Positions 12,140 to 24,239 of a stretch of 64,000 nt of DNA are shown here, in pieces (the stretch's first letter is position 1; every line of letters begins with the position of its first letter). A program made the translations under genes and the position numbers. The stretch spans positions 203,307-267,306 of the forward strand of contig CACVBU010000824.1 in NCBI GenBank assembly GCA_902728285.1, given 5' to 3'. Under the pieces are notes generated by a model. That model was given only the letters and a program-made list of their open reading frames with translations. It was not told where the DNA came from and did not search any database. Source of the stretch: Clytia hemisphaerica (Eukaryota > Cnidaria > Hydrozoa > Leptothecata > Clytiidae).

Positions 12140-12775
12140 GTAGACGATGATACAGTCAAGAAACGTTGATTGGATGAAGTAATGATAGAGGATGAGTATC
12201 CTTGACGAGTTTTAGTTGATGTTGATGCAGTCGAGAAATGTTGATTGGATGAAGTAATGATAGAGGATAGGTATCCTTGAAGAGTTGTAGTTAACGTTGA
12301 TGCAGTCGAGAAACGTTGATGCAGTCGAGAAACGTTGATTGGATGAAGTAATGATAGAGGATAGGTATCCTTGACGAGTTTTAGTTGATGTTGATGCAGT
12401 CGAGAAATGTTGATTGGATGAAGTAATGATAGAGGATAGGTATCCTTGAAGAGTTGTAGTTAACGTTGATGCAGTCGAGAAACGTTGATTGGATGAAGTA
12501 ATGGTAGAGGATGAGTATCCTTGACGAGTTGATGTTGACGTTGATGCAGTCGAGAAACGTTGATTGGATGAAGTAATGGTAGAGGATGAGTATCCTTGAC
12601 GAGTTTTAGTTGATGTTGATGCAGTCAAGAAACGTTGATTGGATGAAGTAATGGTAGAGGATGAGTATCCTTGACGAGTTGATGTTGACGTTGATGCAGT
12701 CGAGAAACGTTGATTGGATGAAGTAATGGTAGAGGATGAGTATCCTTGACGAGTTGATGTTGATGATGTAGATGT
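12140..12775. repeat. 75-bp minisatellite, about eight units
   Basis: The string AACGTTGATTGGATGAAGTA recurs at exact 75-bp steps (12481, 12556, 12631, 12706) and irregularly to the left. 75 is divisible by three, so the array keeps one reading frame on the minus strand and expands the Ser/Thr-rich tail of the broken gene there. Confidence 0.9.
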
Positions 12776-13629
12776 GAGATGTTGATTAAATGAGATAGAA
12801 GATAACGAGTTTTGGTTGAATTTTGGAAAATGCTGACAGGATGAAGCAGTAAATATTTCTAAATGTAAAGTTGATGATGTTGTGGCAAAGGTTGATGATA
12901 CTGATGACAAACGATGATATAATGGCGTAGATGGAATTGGATATGTTGAAATGAACATTGATAATGATAGATTTGTTGTGGTTGACAATACTGATCCTGG
13001 CAAAGTTTCACGAGATCTATCGGTAATGTTTTGGATGTAGCGATTTTGATTTTGCAGACGGTCAAAACTTGCATCAGCACCATTTGATAACACAATTCAC
13101 CTTGGTATTTTAACATTCACTCGCTGAAGGTCAGAGCCTTGAGTTACTTTGTAGTAGTAAACTGGTGAGGCAAGTTTTTTGAATATTTCTTGCATGTGAA
13201 GTCGAAGCTAATCCTCTGTGTATTTGATTGGAATTGAACGTTTCTTGATATATTGGTTGATGGTATCATAGCATCCAGGGGCAAAGCCTAAAAAGTAAGA
13301 TACTGTAGTAAAAAGAAGGAAACAAAAGCACGAGTAAGTTAAATTAGGTGACATGAATTGTACAATGTATTTTATTACAACATAATAATCATAAAAATTT
13401 GTTCTCCAAAAAGTACTTTTTGCAGAAAAAATAAATACAAATCAAGTTCCAATTTTAGAATAAAAATATGAAGAAACAAAGGTATGTGAGATAAAGCCTT
13501 ACCATAACCATTATTGAAATGACGTACAACAACCGGATTGTTGAATTTTGTGAATATTGGCTTTTCAGAACCTCCTGGTAAATGATACAGATTTACTGCA
13601 ATTCTTGACCTTGCTTGCCCTCTTCTTTG
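12212..13629 (-). pseudogene. Unrecognised two-exon gene with Ser/Thr-rich 25-residue repeats, broken by stops
   Basis: Exon 13629-13503 (acceptor after CATACTCCAG, donor GTAAGG) reads HLPGGSEKPIFTKFNNPVVV and joins in phase to exon 13287 onward, reading NGYG-FAPGCYDTINQYIKK. The frame then stays open to 12212 except for two stops (after IKYTED and after VNVKIPR) that break an otherwise coherent sequence. The distal part is Ser/Thr-rich and made of about eight 25-residue repeats of the form TRQGYSSSTITSSNQRFSTA. Near the 3' end an irregular duplication (12300-12340) shifts the frame of the repeats. Family unknown. Two in-frame stops point to a pseudogene. Confidence 0.45.
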
Positions 13630-13739
13630 CTGGAGTATGTATGATTAAAAAATCAAAGATTGGTGAAAAGCATTTTTGTCTTTATTTGGATTATTCTTAC
13701 ATTCCTAGCTTTTTTGAGAGTCAATTGAATCGCCTTTGA

Positions 13740-15519
13740 TAAGAGTGCTAAAAATATTTTTAAATTTTTGAACTTTCGAGTAAGTCAAACATCGCGCGAA
13801 ATTGGTGTTGCGATTTTTGTCATGTCAGAGAAGAAGTCATTGCATTGTTTTTTCGCGCGCGTTCTATTTTGTGCCAATCAAATTGCATCATGCATTTGAA
13901 AGATTCGAAAATGTTGCAATCAAAATCAAAACAAAAAAAATGCATTTGTGACTTTGGCTTTTGAAAAGAACATTGAGCTTTTCAAAAAATAAAACCTTAT
14001 CGTGCTTTAATTATTATACTCTCATTCTTAAAAATAAAACTTGAGAATGAAGGAAGGTTGTAAAATTAATTAAATTGAGATTCGATTGGAAAGAGGTATG
14101 TATGTAGAGAAATGGAATGCTTTGTTTGCTTCAGTTTTCACAGTAGACTTTCCTGCCTTCGAAATTCAGTTTTCGAAGGCATCCTTTATTTATCTAAAAT
14201 TTATTCTTATCAAATAATGATTCAATTTTGGATATCAAAAACCCCCAAGGATGACCAGTAAGTTTTTATTTAATTAGGAGATGAAAGATCAACAACAATA
14301 ATTGAAAGTCTTTTTCAGTTTCATGAGACTTTTGTATGTTGAACATTTGAAAAACTGCTATGTCATTTCTAGTAATCGTGGCAATAGAAAGTACAAAATA
14401 AGGTTCGCACTTTTTTTCGAACACCATTCGATGTCTTCATGACCTTTTTGAGGCTTGCACTAAACAAAGAGAACTTACATTTTCACCATGAGAACTTATT
14501 TTCATTTTCATTAATTCTGCAAGATAATCTCCTAATGTTAAAATCAGAATAACTCGTCCATTATAATTAAGAAAAAAGCCTTGAGTCCCTGATAAAAAAA
14601 AGATTAACTGAAAATTTCATTTCATTTTGTGCACTAAAAAATTCATTATCGTTCGAAGTTAACTTTGACTGATTTAAACTTTTTAACTGAAGAATTTCCC
14701 AATTCAAAAAAAAAAAAAAATAAGAATCTTGTATCCATCTATTTATTTGCAATACAAAAACCTTTTTAAACAATTCATTTAAACTGAATGAAAAAGAAAA
14801 TGTATACAAAACAAAGAAATACACATTATTTTCTTTTTATTAATGACTACGTAGACTGAGAATGCTGCCCATAAGAGATTCAAAAGAAAGTGTTCATTTT
14901 TTGGAGTTGGCAGAAACGAAACGACAAACCATGAATCGATGAGTAAGACCACATCGTCCGAATCACGACCAGCTCCAACCGTCGTTATGAGTTCGCACTA
15001 GAGTAACAGAGACATTTCCTCCTGACGATCATTATGATAGGATCCGTCCGTTTATGGAGCATGCGATTGGTCAGCAGGTAAAACTGTTCGATTTCTTCAT
15101 GCGGCTATCACTTAGAAAAAAATAAAATAAAAAAACAATTTGCGTCCAAAAATCCGTTATTAAAACACGTTTTGATTTATGACTTCCCCCTTTCCCTCTG
15201 ATACCTGTATAATAGGGAAATAAATTCTCAATTTTTTAGGTTGAACAAAAATAAATAGATCTTAAAATAAGTTTCAAGTTTTATGGTTCAAATAAATAAT
15301 TCAATGTTTACTTATCGGTTGAAAGTTTGGTCTTTTACTTGCAACTAAAAATGAAATATAAACCCCAATATCAATTTGTTCTAATCTGTACAAATTCACT
15401 AACCCCTTTAATATACAACAGTGCTTGATTTCTCCTGTTCGATTTATTTAGTAAAACTGTAAAGATCATTACAGTAACATGACAAGTATGTTTCGTTTGT
15501 TTTTGCTAAAAATTGTTAC
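13740..15519. other. Mostly non-coding; a perfect hairpin and one possible exon
   Basis: At 14154-14181 an 11-bp perfect stem (TGCCTTCGAAA and its complement) surrounds a six-base loop. At about 15003-15079 the plus strand reads RVTETFPPDDHYDRIRPFMEHA with a possible acceptor and a donor GTAAAA after CAGCAG. This may be an isolated exon but has no recognised partner. The rest is AT-rich with no gene seen. Confidence 0.3.
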
Positions 15520-15574
15520 CTGTTGATCCTCCTTGGAGGGGGAGCAGCAGTATTAACAACAGTAGCACTTGAAG
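15520..15574 (-). CDS. Possible small internal exon, gene unknown
   Basis: Acceptor TTTATTTAG and donor GTAACA bound 55 bases reading SSATVVNTAAPPPRRINR. The splice sites are good, but the exon is short and no adjoining exon was identified. It lies on the same strand as, and 1 kb downstream of, the KDZ-like exons; membership in that gene is unproven. Confidence 0.25.
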
Positions 15575-16635
15575 CTAAATAAAGACAAGATTTAAAAAAA
15601 AATCTAAGAATTTTAGTCGGTCAGTCATTTTGTCGTCTTGTCACTTGCGTCTTGCGTCTAGGTTGAAGATTATCGTAATGTGTACGAAGCAGTTTTGCTA
15701 TTGTATATATATACCTTTAAATCCCACCTGGGGAGCGAAAATGAAGAATTACTAAATATATCCAATCTTTCAAACCCAGAAATAATCGAGAAAGCCTTCC
15801 GCCCTTCCTTAGATCAGATCAAACCTAGAATCGCGGTGGAGAGACCTGGAGTTACGGGATGGTTAAATTCGTTTTTTTTTCAAAAAGTGTCGCCTCGTGC
15901 GTTTAGATATACCAATTCTTAAAAGCTACGGTGATAATACACGCGGTCACCGGTACTAGATAAGCCTTATTTCAAAAATCTTCTTCTTGCAAATTAACTG
16001 TTCACCCTGTTTCATGTTTAAGCCTTTTTGTCCCAATCTATGGCGACATGTTCCCACCTATAAACGGTACAAATGATTTTGATCATTATCTCAAAAAGTA
16101 AATATTAAAGGGATAGTTCTTTTAAACGCGAACAAAATTCGCTCAAACGAAGGAAGCGTCTCCATTATTATAATATTTTATTTTTTGATATCGACCGAAA
16201 GACCCATCTTTTTTAGCTCACTTTATGTATGTGACGTTGTGGTTGAATAAAAGAGAACCTAGCCCAAAGATTTAGGGTTACTTTCCCTGTTTTTAATCTA
16301 CAACTGTCTTGGCTATTTGTGTTTCTTTTTGCCGCTCTTACGACTTTTCATAAAATTTTCATATAAGTATGAGTATAGTCTGCTTGAGTAAACACATTAT
16401 AATCTAATTTTCATTGCAACTGTGACGTGTAAAGGATATGTTTAAAAATTACAAAAGAAAAGGGGTTTTTTAAAGACAAGGACATTTTTTAACAACAATA
16501 TATCTTTGTTTGTATATATTTTTGTGTCTCTTTTGGAAAAGAGAAGAAAAAAAGGTTTTTTGACCAAACTACCCCTTTTATAGAATTTAATTTGAGGTCA
16601 TTTTCTGATAAATATTTTTATACAGGTAGTTTTAC

Positions 16636-19600
16636 CTCTAGCCCAGTTTCATCAAGCTTTCCTTTTCTCCGACCAATATTCTTTGCAGCGGTCCATTTTC
16701 CTCCACATACGTAATCAGAATCTTTCTAAAATACCAAAAAGATTGCATCTACGTTCAAACATGTTCAAAATAATTGGTACATGAGCCTTTATATCTTATG
16801 AATGCTGGATTACTTTAGGTAATGTATATAACAGTTTGGTCAGATACTTACCAAATCTTGTTTCTTTTTGGTTGGATACACAAGTTTCAAATAATCTTAG
16901 ACACGGTCGTAATTTACAATGAATTTCTTATTGTAATATGAATTACGCCTACGACTGAAATGAATAAATATGTATTTTTTCAATATGTTCGCAAAACCAA
17001 AGATGACATGTGGCTTTCTAGTACATTATGAATAAAATTCTGCCAGAAGCCGAAAGGCTCGCCAAACGAACTGTGTTCGCTTAAAAAGCGGAAAAATTAA
17101 AATTGTAATATATAGGCAGTGTAGACTTTATTTACGTAAAACCTAAAACCTATTGAATTGAGTTGAATTTTTCAAAAAAAGGGAATCGCTTTTATTACAT
17201 ACATTTCCCCGGACTTGAAGCGATACAAATTTTAAAGGATACATACTCTTCCCTTTCTAATAGAGAGATCGTTCATTGTATCAACAAAAGCTTTCGCTGA
17301 AGATCCTGGCATCCGTTTCCGAAAGGAACCCCAGAAGATGAACAAGTCTTCTTGCACAATGGTGTTGAAATTTTTCGGCGATGTAGGCCAATATCCAGAA
17401 CTCAATATGTTATTCAGATCCAGGGCGGATTGTTGGTAAGAGCAGCTGGAGTAAATAAAATCCCACTTGTTGAAGCAAAACCTGCCTTTGAGACCAACTA
17501 CCATCACCATATCGTTCAATGGGATTTTTTCACACCGACCTTGCATTACAAAACAATTACAGCAAAGCACATTTTTTAATTCGATAAGTCGTGCTGAAAT
17601 TAAAAGGAAAAAAGGAATAACATCCTATAACAGGTAAGTTCGTGTCATAAAGGTCAAAAGTTTGTATTTCATACATATTGGGAACCTTAAAACATTATAA
17701 CTGATTTGCTGAATAGTTAATTTTGTGTTTGAAATCATTACTTGTAGCGCATATCTCACCATCTATTACTACTTCATTGGTTGACAATGCCAATAATTGT
17801 TCTCCAACAAACCCAAGGCGGTCATGGAAAGGATGATCATAATGCACTTGTTCGTCGTAGCCAAAACACAAATATCCACAAGTTCCACAAAGGATAGTTG
17901 CCGAGATTTCTGTGCATCTACCACACTTCTCAGTTGGGCAAAACTTTTTTATCGAGGAACAAAGCAAGTCTGCCACTGATCCTCTGTGTCCATCATCTTC
18001 TGAGTCCAGTTCTTTTTCTTTCGTTCCTTCCCTTTTTTAAAAATAATTTTGATATTGATATTCAAACTGTATTAAAATTAACCTTAAAGGAAAAAGTTAG
18101 AGAAAGATCCCAGAAAGATAAAGGTTATGATATTGAAAGTCAAACAATTTGAATCTCAAAGCAACATATCTACAAAGCATAAATGATTCGGTAAGAACAT
18201 TGTGGCACAACAATTATTGAGCAGAAAAAATAACCAAGTAACCAAATAACAAAGCATACCTGTAGTTTCAAAAATGTTTGCAAGGCTTCAGTGCATGCTT
18301 CAAGTTCATTATCAAATTCTAGTGAAATAGACATTATATCGATATTGAGAGTCTGAATAAAAAATTACTTTAAACCTTTTCTATGTCTTTAGGAAAACTT
18401 TCAGAGAACTATTTATAAATTGAACATCCAAAATAGTTCATAAAATATTCTAAGATAACTTGTTGATAATATTACGTGTTGGATAGGAATTTAGATTTTT
18501 AATTGCCATATTTCAATTCCTGGTACTATATAATATGTATTACACACGTATCAAGCTGTACAGAGTTGTAGAAAATATTCATTTCTTTTTAAGGTTCATT
18601 TGATATGTTAAGTTTTTTAATTTTAAAAATTACCATGAATCGGATTGTTGTCTTCAGGGGTTCCAACTTCAATTTCAGCAACCAGTTCCATTTTGCTTCT
18701 AAGTTCTGTTTCAGCTGAAACTTTGTCAACCATAAAATCTGTTACTTCTAAAAATGTACAAAAAACAGTATTTTCTCAATGTGGAAAATTTAATAGTTTT
18801 AATAATATGAATATTATAATAAACAGCACTGAAGAAAACTGAAGCTAAAGTACATTTTTGTATAAATACGTTCCTGTATGGGTGCCTTTCTTCAGCACGA
18901 TTAGCTCAACAATTGAATAAAACTCCCTGAAACATTGATTTTTCTGGACACAAAAAAGCCTCTCATAAATTTCATTACATAAAAGTGTATACTTAAAATA
19001 AAATGATGACCCTCTGTCTTTCTTCGGGCTTGGGACCGGCAGGTGTAAAAAATACACGATTAGCTCAACAATTGAATAAAACTCCCTGAAACATTGATTT
19101 TTCTGGACACAAAAAAGCCTCTCATAAATTTCATTACATAAAAGTGTATACTTAAAATAAAATGATGACCCTCTGTCTTTCTTCGGGCTTGGGACCGGCA
19201 GGTGTAAAAAATACAACCTGGCGACATTAACCAACATTAAAATTAAAAATCATTAATTAACTCAGATAACCCATTGCATTGAAAACTATTAAAATATAAT
19301 TTCAACATAAGAAGGTCCAAACTTTTGGGATTATTATTTGGTTAGTTATTATTTTATTCTCTTTGCATTTTTAATTAACCTTGGTCGAATAGTAAAGGAA
19401 GAATACGTTAACTTCATCAGTAGTTTTCTTCTTTCTTTTTCTGACACGATTTGTTTTCACCTTATAAATTCTTTTACCACAGGAATCATATTGGTAAGTG
19501 ATTTCTTGTGGTTTCCTCTTCGTTTTAACACGAGGAGGCAGAGCCAAATACTTGCCCAGTTCATACTCTGTAACCTCTAAGATATCATTTTCTTTAACTT

Positions 19601-19659
19601 CTTTTGATGAGTCACTATTGATGTAGTCTTTAAGATTTTTTTCAACATCGTCAGAATCA
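16636..19659 (-). pseudogene. KDZ-type (Kyakuja-Dileera-Zisupton) transposase gene, 5' part, multi-exon
   Basis: Likely exons: about 19659-19385 (acidic then very basic, KVKTNRVRKRKKK), 18747-18634, 18318-18260, about 18033-17760, 17592-17247, 16954-16852 and 16725-16636. Most have canonical splice sites, and several junctions keep phase (18634 to 18318, 17760 to 17592, 16852 to 16725). The 17.76-18.03 exon has a B-box-like cluster: CGRC, CGTCGYLC, then HYDHPFHDR. Exon 17592 carries SGYWPTSPKN and RMPGSSAKAF. The last exon carries DSDYVCGGKW and LDETGLE. These match, from memory, the cysteine cluster, linker and CGG.W...LDETGL motifs of KDZ transposase proteins. The frame fits poorly before the cysteine-cluster exon and after 17247, exon 16954 has an in-frame TAA, and the catalytic C-terminal exons were not found. 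The gene is therefore probably truncated and decayed. Confidence 0.65.
18897..19214. repeat. Perfect 159-bp tandem duplication
   Basis: 18897-19055 and 19056-19214 appear identical base for base. The unit is 53 codons long, so a minus-strand ORF runs through both copies, but the peptide shows no recognisable domain. It lies within an intron of the KDZ-like gene. Identity implies a very recent duplication or an assembly artefact. Confidence 0.9.
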
Positions 19660-19661
19660 CT

Positions 19662-21064
19662 TTATTTTTTGAAAAATGAGCAAAAAATGTGGCTACATGG
19701 CCTTCTTTTTTTCCTTGTTTTGAAAGTCAGCCAAAAACTTGTACAACCAAGTAAATATAATAAAGATTACTTCCAAGCTGTAGCAGAATAGTTGTTACAT
19801 CCATTTTTACAGAAGTTTAAAAATGTGCAAGATTAGAAGTATATATATTATGGAATCTGGGGGAGGCTGATTGTTGGACGTCCTTAAAACATGTTTAAAG
19901 CCGCTGCGCCTGTCGCAAGTCAGGGACTCCAGATTGCATTGGTTGGGTTTTTGAGTGGTTTTTGGTGTTTGTGTTTTTCTGCTTGGCTTTTTAAACTTTA
20001 TGTCTATTGGTTTGTTGGTTCTTTTTCGCATAAAATTCTCATTTCTTGACAGGATGTTTGATTGGTTTGATTTATATATTTAGAAAAATTCAAAAACAAA
20101 AAAATGGAAAAAAACGTATAATTATAAAAATATTAGTGCCTTTTTATGTTTCATCTTTATTTTATTTAGTATTTTCAACACTCTCTCTCCTTGAGGTCAG
20201 ATCTCTGATCTTCACCATAAAAATACTAGAAAACTTCGATTTTAGTTAGCCACTTTGTTGCCCTCTTTAAATGTAAGCAACAAGTAGGTACCTAGATTGA
20301 AAGTTCAATCTTTTTATGTTGAAAAATGATTCAACATTTTAATAACAAATTGGAAAAATAGATTTTTTGCCATACAGTAGCTCAGCTTATATAATAGCAA
20401 TCAGCTTGAAAATACACAGCATCAGACAGCATAAGTGATAATGCCATGCAGATGTTGAACAAACCAAAAATATTCAAACATCTTGTTGGCAGAGAAAGAT
20501 GGAAAAGTAACACTTAGTTACCTTTCCATCCTTTAGTTTTTAAATTTAAGTATAATATTCTTTGTATGAGAAATAGGCACAGTACAGTCAGTAGATTGAC
20601 AGATTGACTAAGGTCTACCCTTGAATGAAACCACCAAACTGTATTTTACAGAGTGAGTAGAGTGCTGTGGTGGTACAGTTGATGGGGTTTATAGGTTAAA
20701 GAAAACCACTGTATATATATACATCATTGGAGGGCACGAGGGCATATTTCGGCCACTACAGTTGTGCTCACGAGTGAAACTCGAGTCAATTTTTAAAAGT
20801 ACCCTAGATGGCACCTTCTTTAATTTTGTCACATTGTTTGGTAGAAAATATATACTGAACCTCTTTGAACCAAAACTTTCCACCTATACCGTAGATCTGG
20901 TCATCCTGGTCCTAATCCCGTTGCCCCTATTGTTTTTAAGGTTTATCTTTGTTGCGAGCTTTTAATTGCAGTCTGGTTTAACAGAAGAATACTGCAAGAT
21001 TTGTAAATTGTATTATATATCATCTAATATATTATCAGCGCTAAGAAAACTCAGGCAAAAGGTA
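19662..21064. other. Intergenic, nothing recognised
   Basis: AT-rich DNA with no supported gene. ORFs present are short and lack recognisable motifs or splice partners. Confidence 0.4.
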
Positions 21065-21078
21065 AGAATTTGACACAG

Positions 21079-21337
21079 TAAGTAAGTCTGCGACCGCAGT
21101 CGGAGGCGACCCGAAGGCTCCTCTTTCGATAGCTATCTACCCGAAGGTAGGGGAGGGCGCCACTCTTTCTCCCTGGAGTTCTCCACTTACCCTTGATCCT
21201 TCTCTTAGTTGCTGAGCATCAAGCAGAGAGGCATCAAGTACCATTTCGGGAATCTTTGGTATGACCCGGCTGGGGGTTGAACCCACAACCTAGCGAACCG
21301 TAGCCGGATGCTCTACCACTGCACTACGGTCGACACA
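21079..21337 (-). mobile_element. tRNA-derived SINE
   Basis: Read on the minus strand from about 21333, the sequence begins CGTAGTGCAGTGGTAGAGC, a good A box. About 40 bases further is GGTTCAACCCCCAG, a good B box, so the first 75 bases resemble a tRNA. A GC-richer body of about 170 bases follows. Copies of ATTTGACACAG stand on both sides (about 21067-21078 and 21339 onward), as expected for target-site duplications. This is not a functional tRNA gene: the anticodon region is irregular and transcription would run into the SINE body. Confidence 0.8.
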
Positions 21338-21360
21338 GATTTGACACAGATTTGACACAG

Positions 21361-22860
21361 AAATTGAGCACAACAATGAAAAATGTGTGAAATTGAGAAA
21401 TAAATTTCAAACATTTTTCATTGTTGTGTTCAATTTCAGCTAGAGCTTCTACTAGCATCTTGGAACCTTCGTTTACAACTGCTTTTTCAAATAAGACACA
21501 CTGAAATGATGTTTAATTTTAGGAACATATAAACAAGCTAGATTTAAGCTAATTTGGTACGCTCGCGGCTAAATTTATCAGACTTTATTTACCTCCGCAT
21601 TTCCGCAATTCAGTGAAATCATATTAGCGCTATTGTGTTTGCGGGCTTTTTGGTAATTTCTGATAAGGTGATATTTTCTTTAAATTAGAGGGATCAGGAT
21701 TTGAAAATAAGGCGGCAATCGAAAAATAGTTGTGTCGCGTCACAGAAGGTCTCAAAAATTGATGCGGGCGTGAAAATTTCTGGGTTTTTTAAATATCATC
21801 GATCGCCTGAAGTTTGTCACATCCTGGGGGGCGCGGTCGGGTGACAGGTGAGTAGTTTGTATGTCTAATCTAATGTAATAAAAAACACACAGTGTGCAGT
21901 GTGACAGTACAGTTCGAATAACCAGGGATATGTTATAGCGGAGCTGGATGAAGGACAAGAATTCCTTAGCGGATTGCTCCTTTGTCTTTTCTATTGTAAA
22001 CTGTTCATAATAGAAATCCATCTCTGTCCCCTAGAGTGTTCTATTTTTATAAGAAAAATGAAGCAGACAAAGTATTCATGCAGTACGTTTGCATATATTT
22101 TGCTATGATGTTCCCACTTTTCATCAAAATAATATTTGCAAAAGATACCCCAAAAGCTTCCTTGTAAATGAAATCTAATTTTATCAGCGTGTGTTATGAA
22201 TTTGAGAAGCTTTCATGATTTCTCTTTAAGAAATTTCAGATGTAAATATTTTGACAAATATTGTTTCAATTGACTTGAAATCTTTTCCATAATCAGACAT
22301 ACCGACTTGCTATCTGAAAATATCAGTTAGAAAGTGAGGCACCCCGCGGTGTAGCGCGGTATTTCAAATGAAAAAGAGCTATTTATAATCTTACAGAAGA
22401 AATTTCTTATAACTTTACTAATGAAAACAATGTTTTTCATTTTTTTAAATTGTCATTCACCACTGTTTTACAGACCCTCTTGATAATTAATAGTTTTTAA
22501 TCGTGAACAATAAAAGCAGCAGCAGAATCATTGGCTAAAGAGAAATCCAAATTTCACGAATTTGTTTAGTAAAACATACTGCTGTCCCCCAACTTGGTTG
22601 CGAATTTCTCTGGTTAATGTCCTCACATTCAATTGATCGAGTTGTGAAATATTAATGGAACAAGTTCTTTCTCTTTGTTTTCCTTGAGTTCGCAAATCTC
22701 AACTAACCGTGGTGGTACTGATGTGCTTGTAGTTTTCTTTGTAGGTGGACAATTTAGAAATGTATCTTTCTTACGCTTAAAACCTGGTACAGCCCGTGAA
22801 CAAAGGTTATTGATATTGGCAGAATCGCCTCCCCTCCCACTTTCTAAGATTTGGTCTTGA
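21361..22860. other. Intergenic, no clear gene
   Basis: No supported gene. A minus-strand ORF at 22629-22943 lacks recognisable motifs and overlaps the LINE fragment on the other strand. A GC-rich short hairpin lies at about 22344-22361. Confidence 0.3.
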
Positions 22861-22867
22861 AATACAT

Positions 22868-23056
22868 GTGGGTACACCCGAAAAAGCATCGAAGTCGGAA
22901 ATTTTGTTTGTATCTGCCCCAAATCGTACCTACAACAATGCAATCACGTATGATGGATGTAATCTTGAAAATATCGGTCTCGGAAATGGAGTATTCTTGC
23001 CAATTGTTCAGCGTTTTGTATATCTTGGTTCAGTTTTAACAACTCGGGTAACTTAA
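22868..23056 (+). pseudogene. LINE reverse transcriptase fragment, thumb region
   Basis: The 62-codon frame contains SKSEILFVSAPNRTY, then LPIVQRFVYLGSVLTT. The K.E.L...A...Y and F.YLGS.L blocks lie downstream of the catalytic FADD motif in many LINE reverse transcriptases. No upstream RT domain is present, so this is an isolated fragment. Confidence 0.6.
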
Positions 23057-23190
23057 TGCATGCCCCAGAATTGCATTAATCCCCCCCCCAGTTCCAGTCC
23101 CTAAACAATAACAAACTATACATTTTTGAAAGCGTAGATGTAAAATACTGTATTCTGTGTGACTTAATTTTTTTCTCAACACAATTTGAG

Positions 23191-23549
23191 TTTTTTTAAG
23201 AAAACGTGATTATGACGTCATAATTTAAAAAAATTGAATATCTCAAGAACTAATACTCGAAACTTTATGAGATTTGGACCAATGATAGAACTCATCAAGA
23301 GGAAAAGGATTTTTTTCAAAAAATTTGAAAATTTGCTGATGTCAGCATTTTATCGCAAATATTCGAATTTATGCAATTTCTGCTGACGTCATTAATTTTG
23401 GGAAATACTGTCAAAAAAAATTGAAACATCTCAATATACTTGATCACTGGTCCAAATTTGATAAAGTTTTGATTAATATTTCTCGAGATATTCAACTTTT
23501 TGTATTCATGACGTCATCAATCACGACGTCATAATCAGGTTTTTTAAAG
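23191..23549. mobile_element. Foldback/MITE-like element with TGACGTCA-containing arms
   Basis: About 95 bp at 23201-23290 (TGACGTCATAATT, then TTGAATATCTCAAGAACTAA, then ATTTGGACCA) recur inverted at 23445-23549. The arms are about 75-80 per cent similar by eye and enclose 150 bp. Each arm carries a TGACGTCA-type octamer. Flanks show no clear target-site duplication. Confidence 0.6.
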
Positions 23550-23819
23550 ATATCTCTAATTATAATGATATTAATAATAATTAAATATTAAATTAAAGCG
23601 TTACAATATATAAATATTATAAATTGTTTAAAATACGTAGAGCTAGAAAATAGAATTCAAAGTTAAATAAAAGATTGAAATCACGACACAAACAAAACTG
23701 AAAACTGAATCGCAATACTGTCGAAATAGCACAACCTAGCGGGTCATGCCAAACTCAAAAGCATAAGCAAAAGCAATGTAAAATACGGTGAAAAATTAGG
23801 TACTAAAATCTATGAAAAG

Positions 23820-24170
23820 CTAAGATTTCAAAATATTGTTATTTAACAAGTCAATTTCATCAAACCTAAGGTTTGGTTTTAGTGTTCGTGTACCGCCAAT
23901 ACATGTTACGACTGATCTCGTTAAAGCAAACGAAATTTTTGTTCTAATCCAATTTTTGGTTTGAGACGCGTGAGAATCAGTCTTATCCGCTGGTAGATTA
24001 GCTAACGCTTCTAAGAAGTGCTCAGCCTCTACACCCATTCCACCATTCATGGAAAATATTAACGGAGTGAATGACCCATGATCAACTTTGATAATTCGTT
24101 CGTTGTAGTTTCTCTTTTTTTTCCCGTTCGTTTGACGCAAAAGCGCTTTTGAGACTTTGGGCTGTGTATC
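23820..24170 (-). pseudogene. Retrotransposon protein remnant, C-terminal region
   Basis: The minus-strand frame reads KKKRNYNERIIKVDHGSFTP, then FSMNGGMGVEAEHF, then WIRTKISFALTRS. This order (K..YN.R...V..GSFTPL.F...GGMG.E followed by W.R.K.SFAL.RS) is one I recall at the C-terminus of many animal retrotransposon proteins carrying reverse transcriptase. Upstream sequence is closed by stops, so only the tail is left. Confidence 0.5.
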
Positions 24171-24205
24171 TTAGAGCATAGGCGTTGATAGCCAGGAAGC
24201 CCTCA

Positions 24206-24236
24206 GCCCTCGCGAGCCAGCGAAGCTGGCGAGGGC
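24206..24236. other. GC-rich perfect-arm hairpin
   Basis: GCCCTC and GCCAGC on the left are matched by GCTGGC and GAGGGC on the right, around a GAA loop with a four-base bulge (GCGA). It is strikingly GC-rich against the AT-rich surroundings. Function unknown; the AGCGAAGC core resembles strings common inside Helitrons. Confidence 0.6.
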
Positions 24237-24239
24237 CGG

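Noticed and set aside
14690-14720. Poly(A) tract as retroposon tail
   Set aside because: No recognisable element body precedes it and no target-site duplication was found.
21255-21335. Functional tRNA gene
   Set aside because: A and B boxes are good, but the anticodon arm is irregular and the sequence continues into a SINE body with flanking duplications.
22344-22361. GC-rich hairpin as a Helitron 3' end
   Set aside because: No CTRR tetranucleotide follows within the expected distance on either strand.
22629-22943. 104-codon minus-strand ORF as a gene
   Set aside because: No recognised motif or splice partner, and it overlaps a better-supported LINE fragment on the plus strand.
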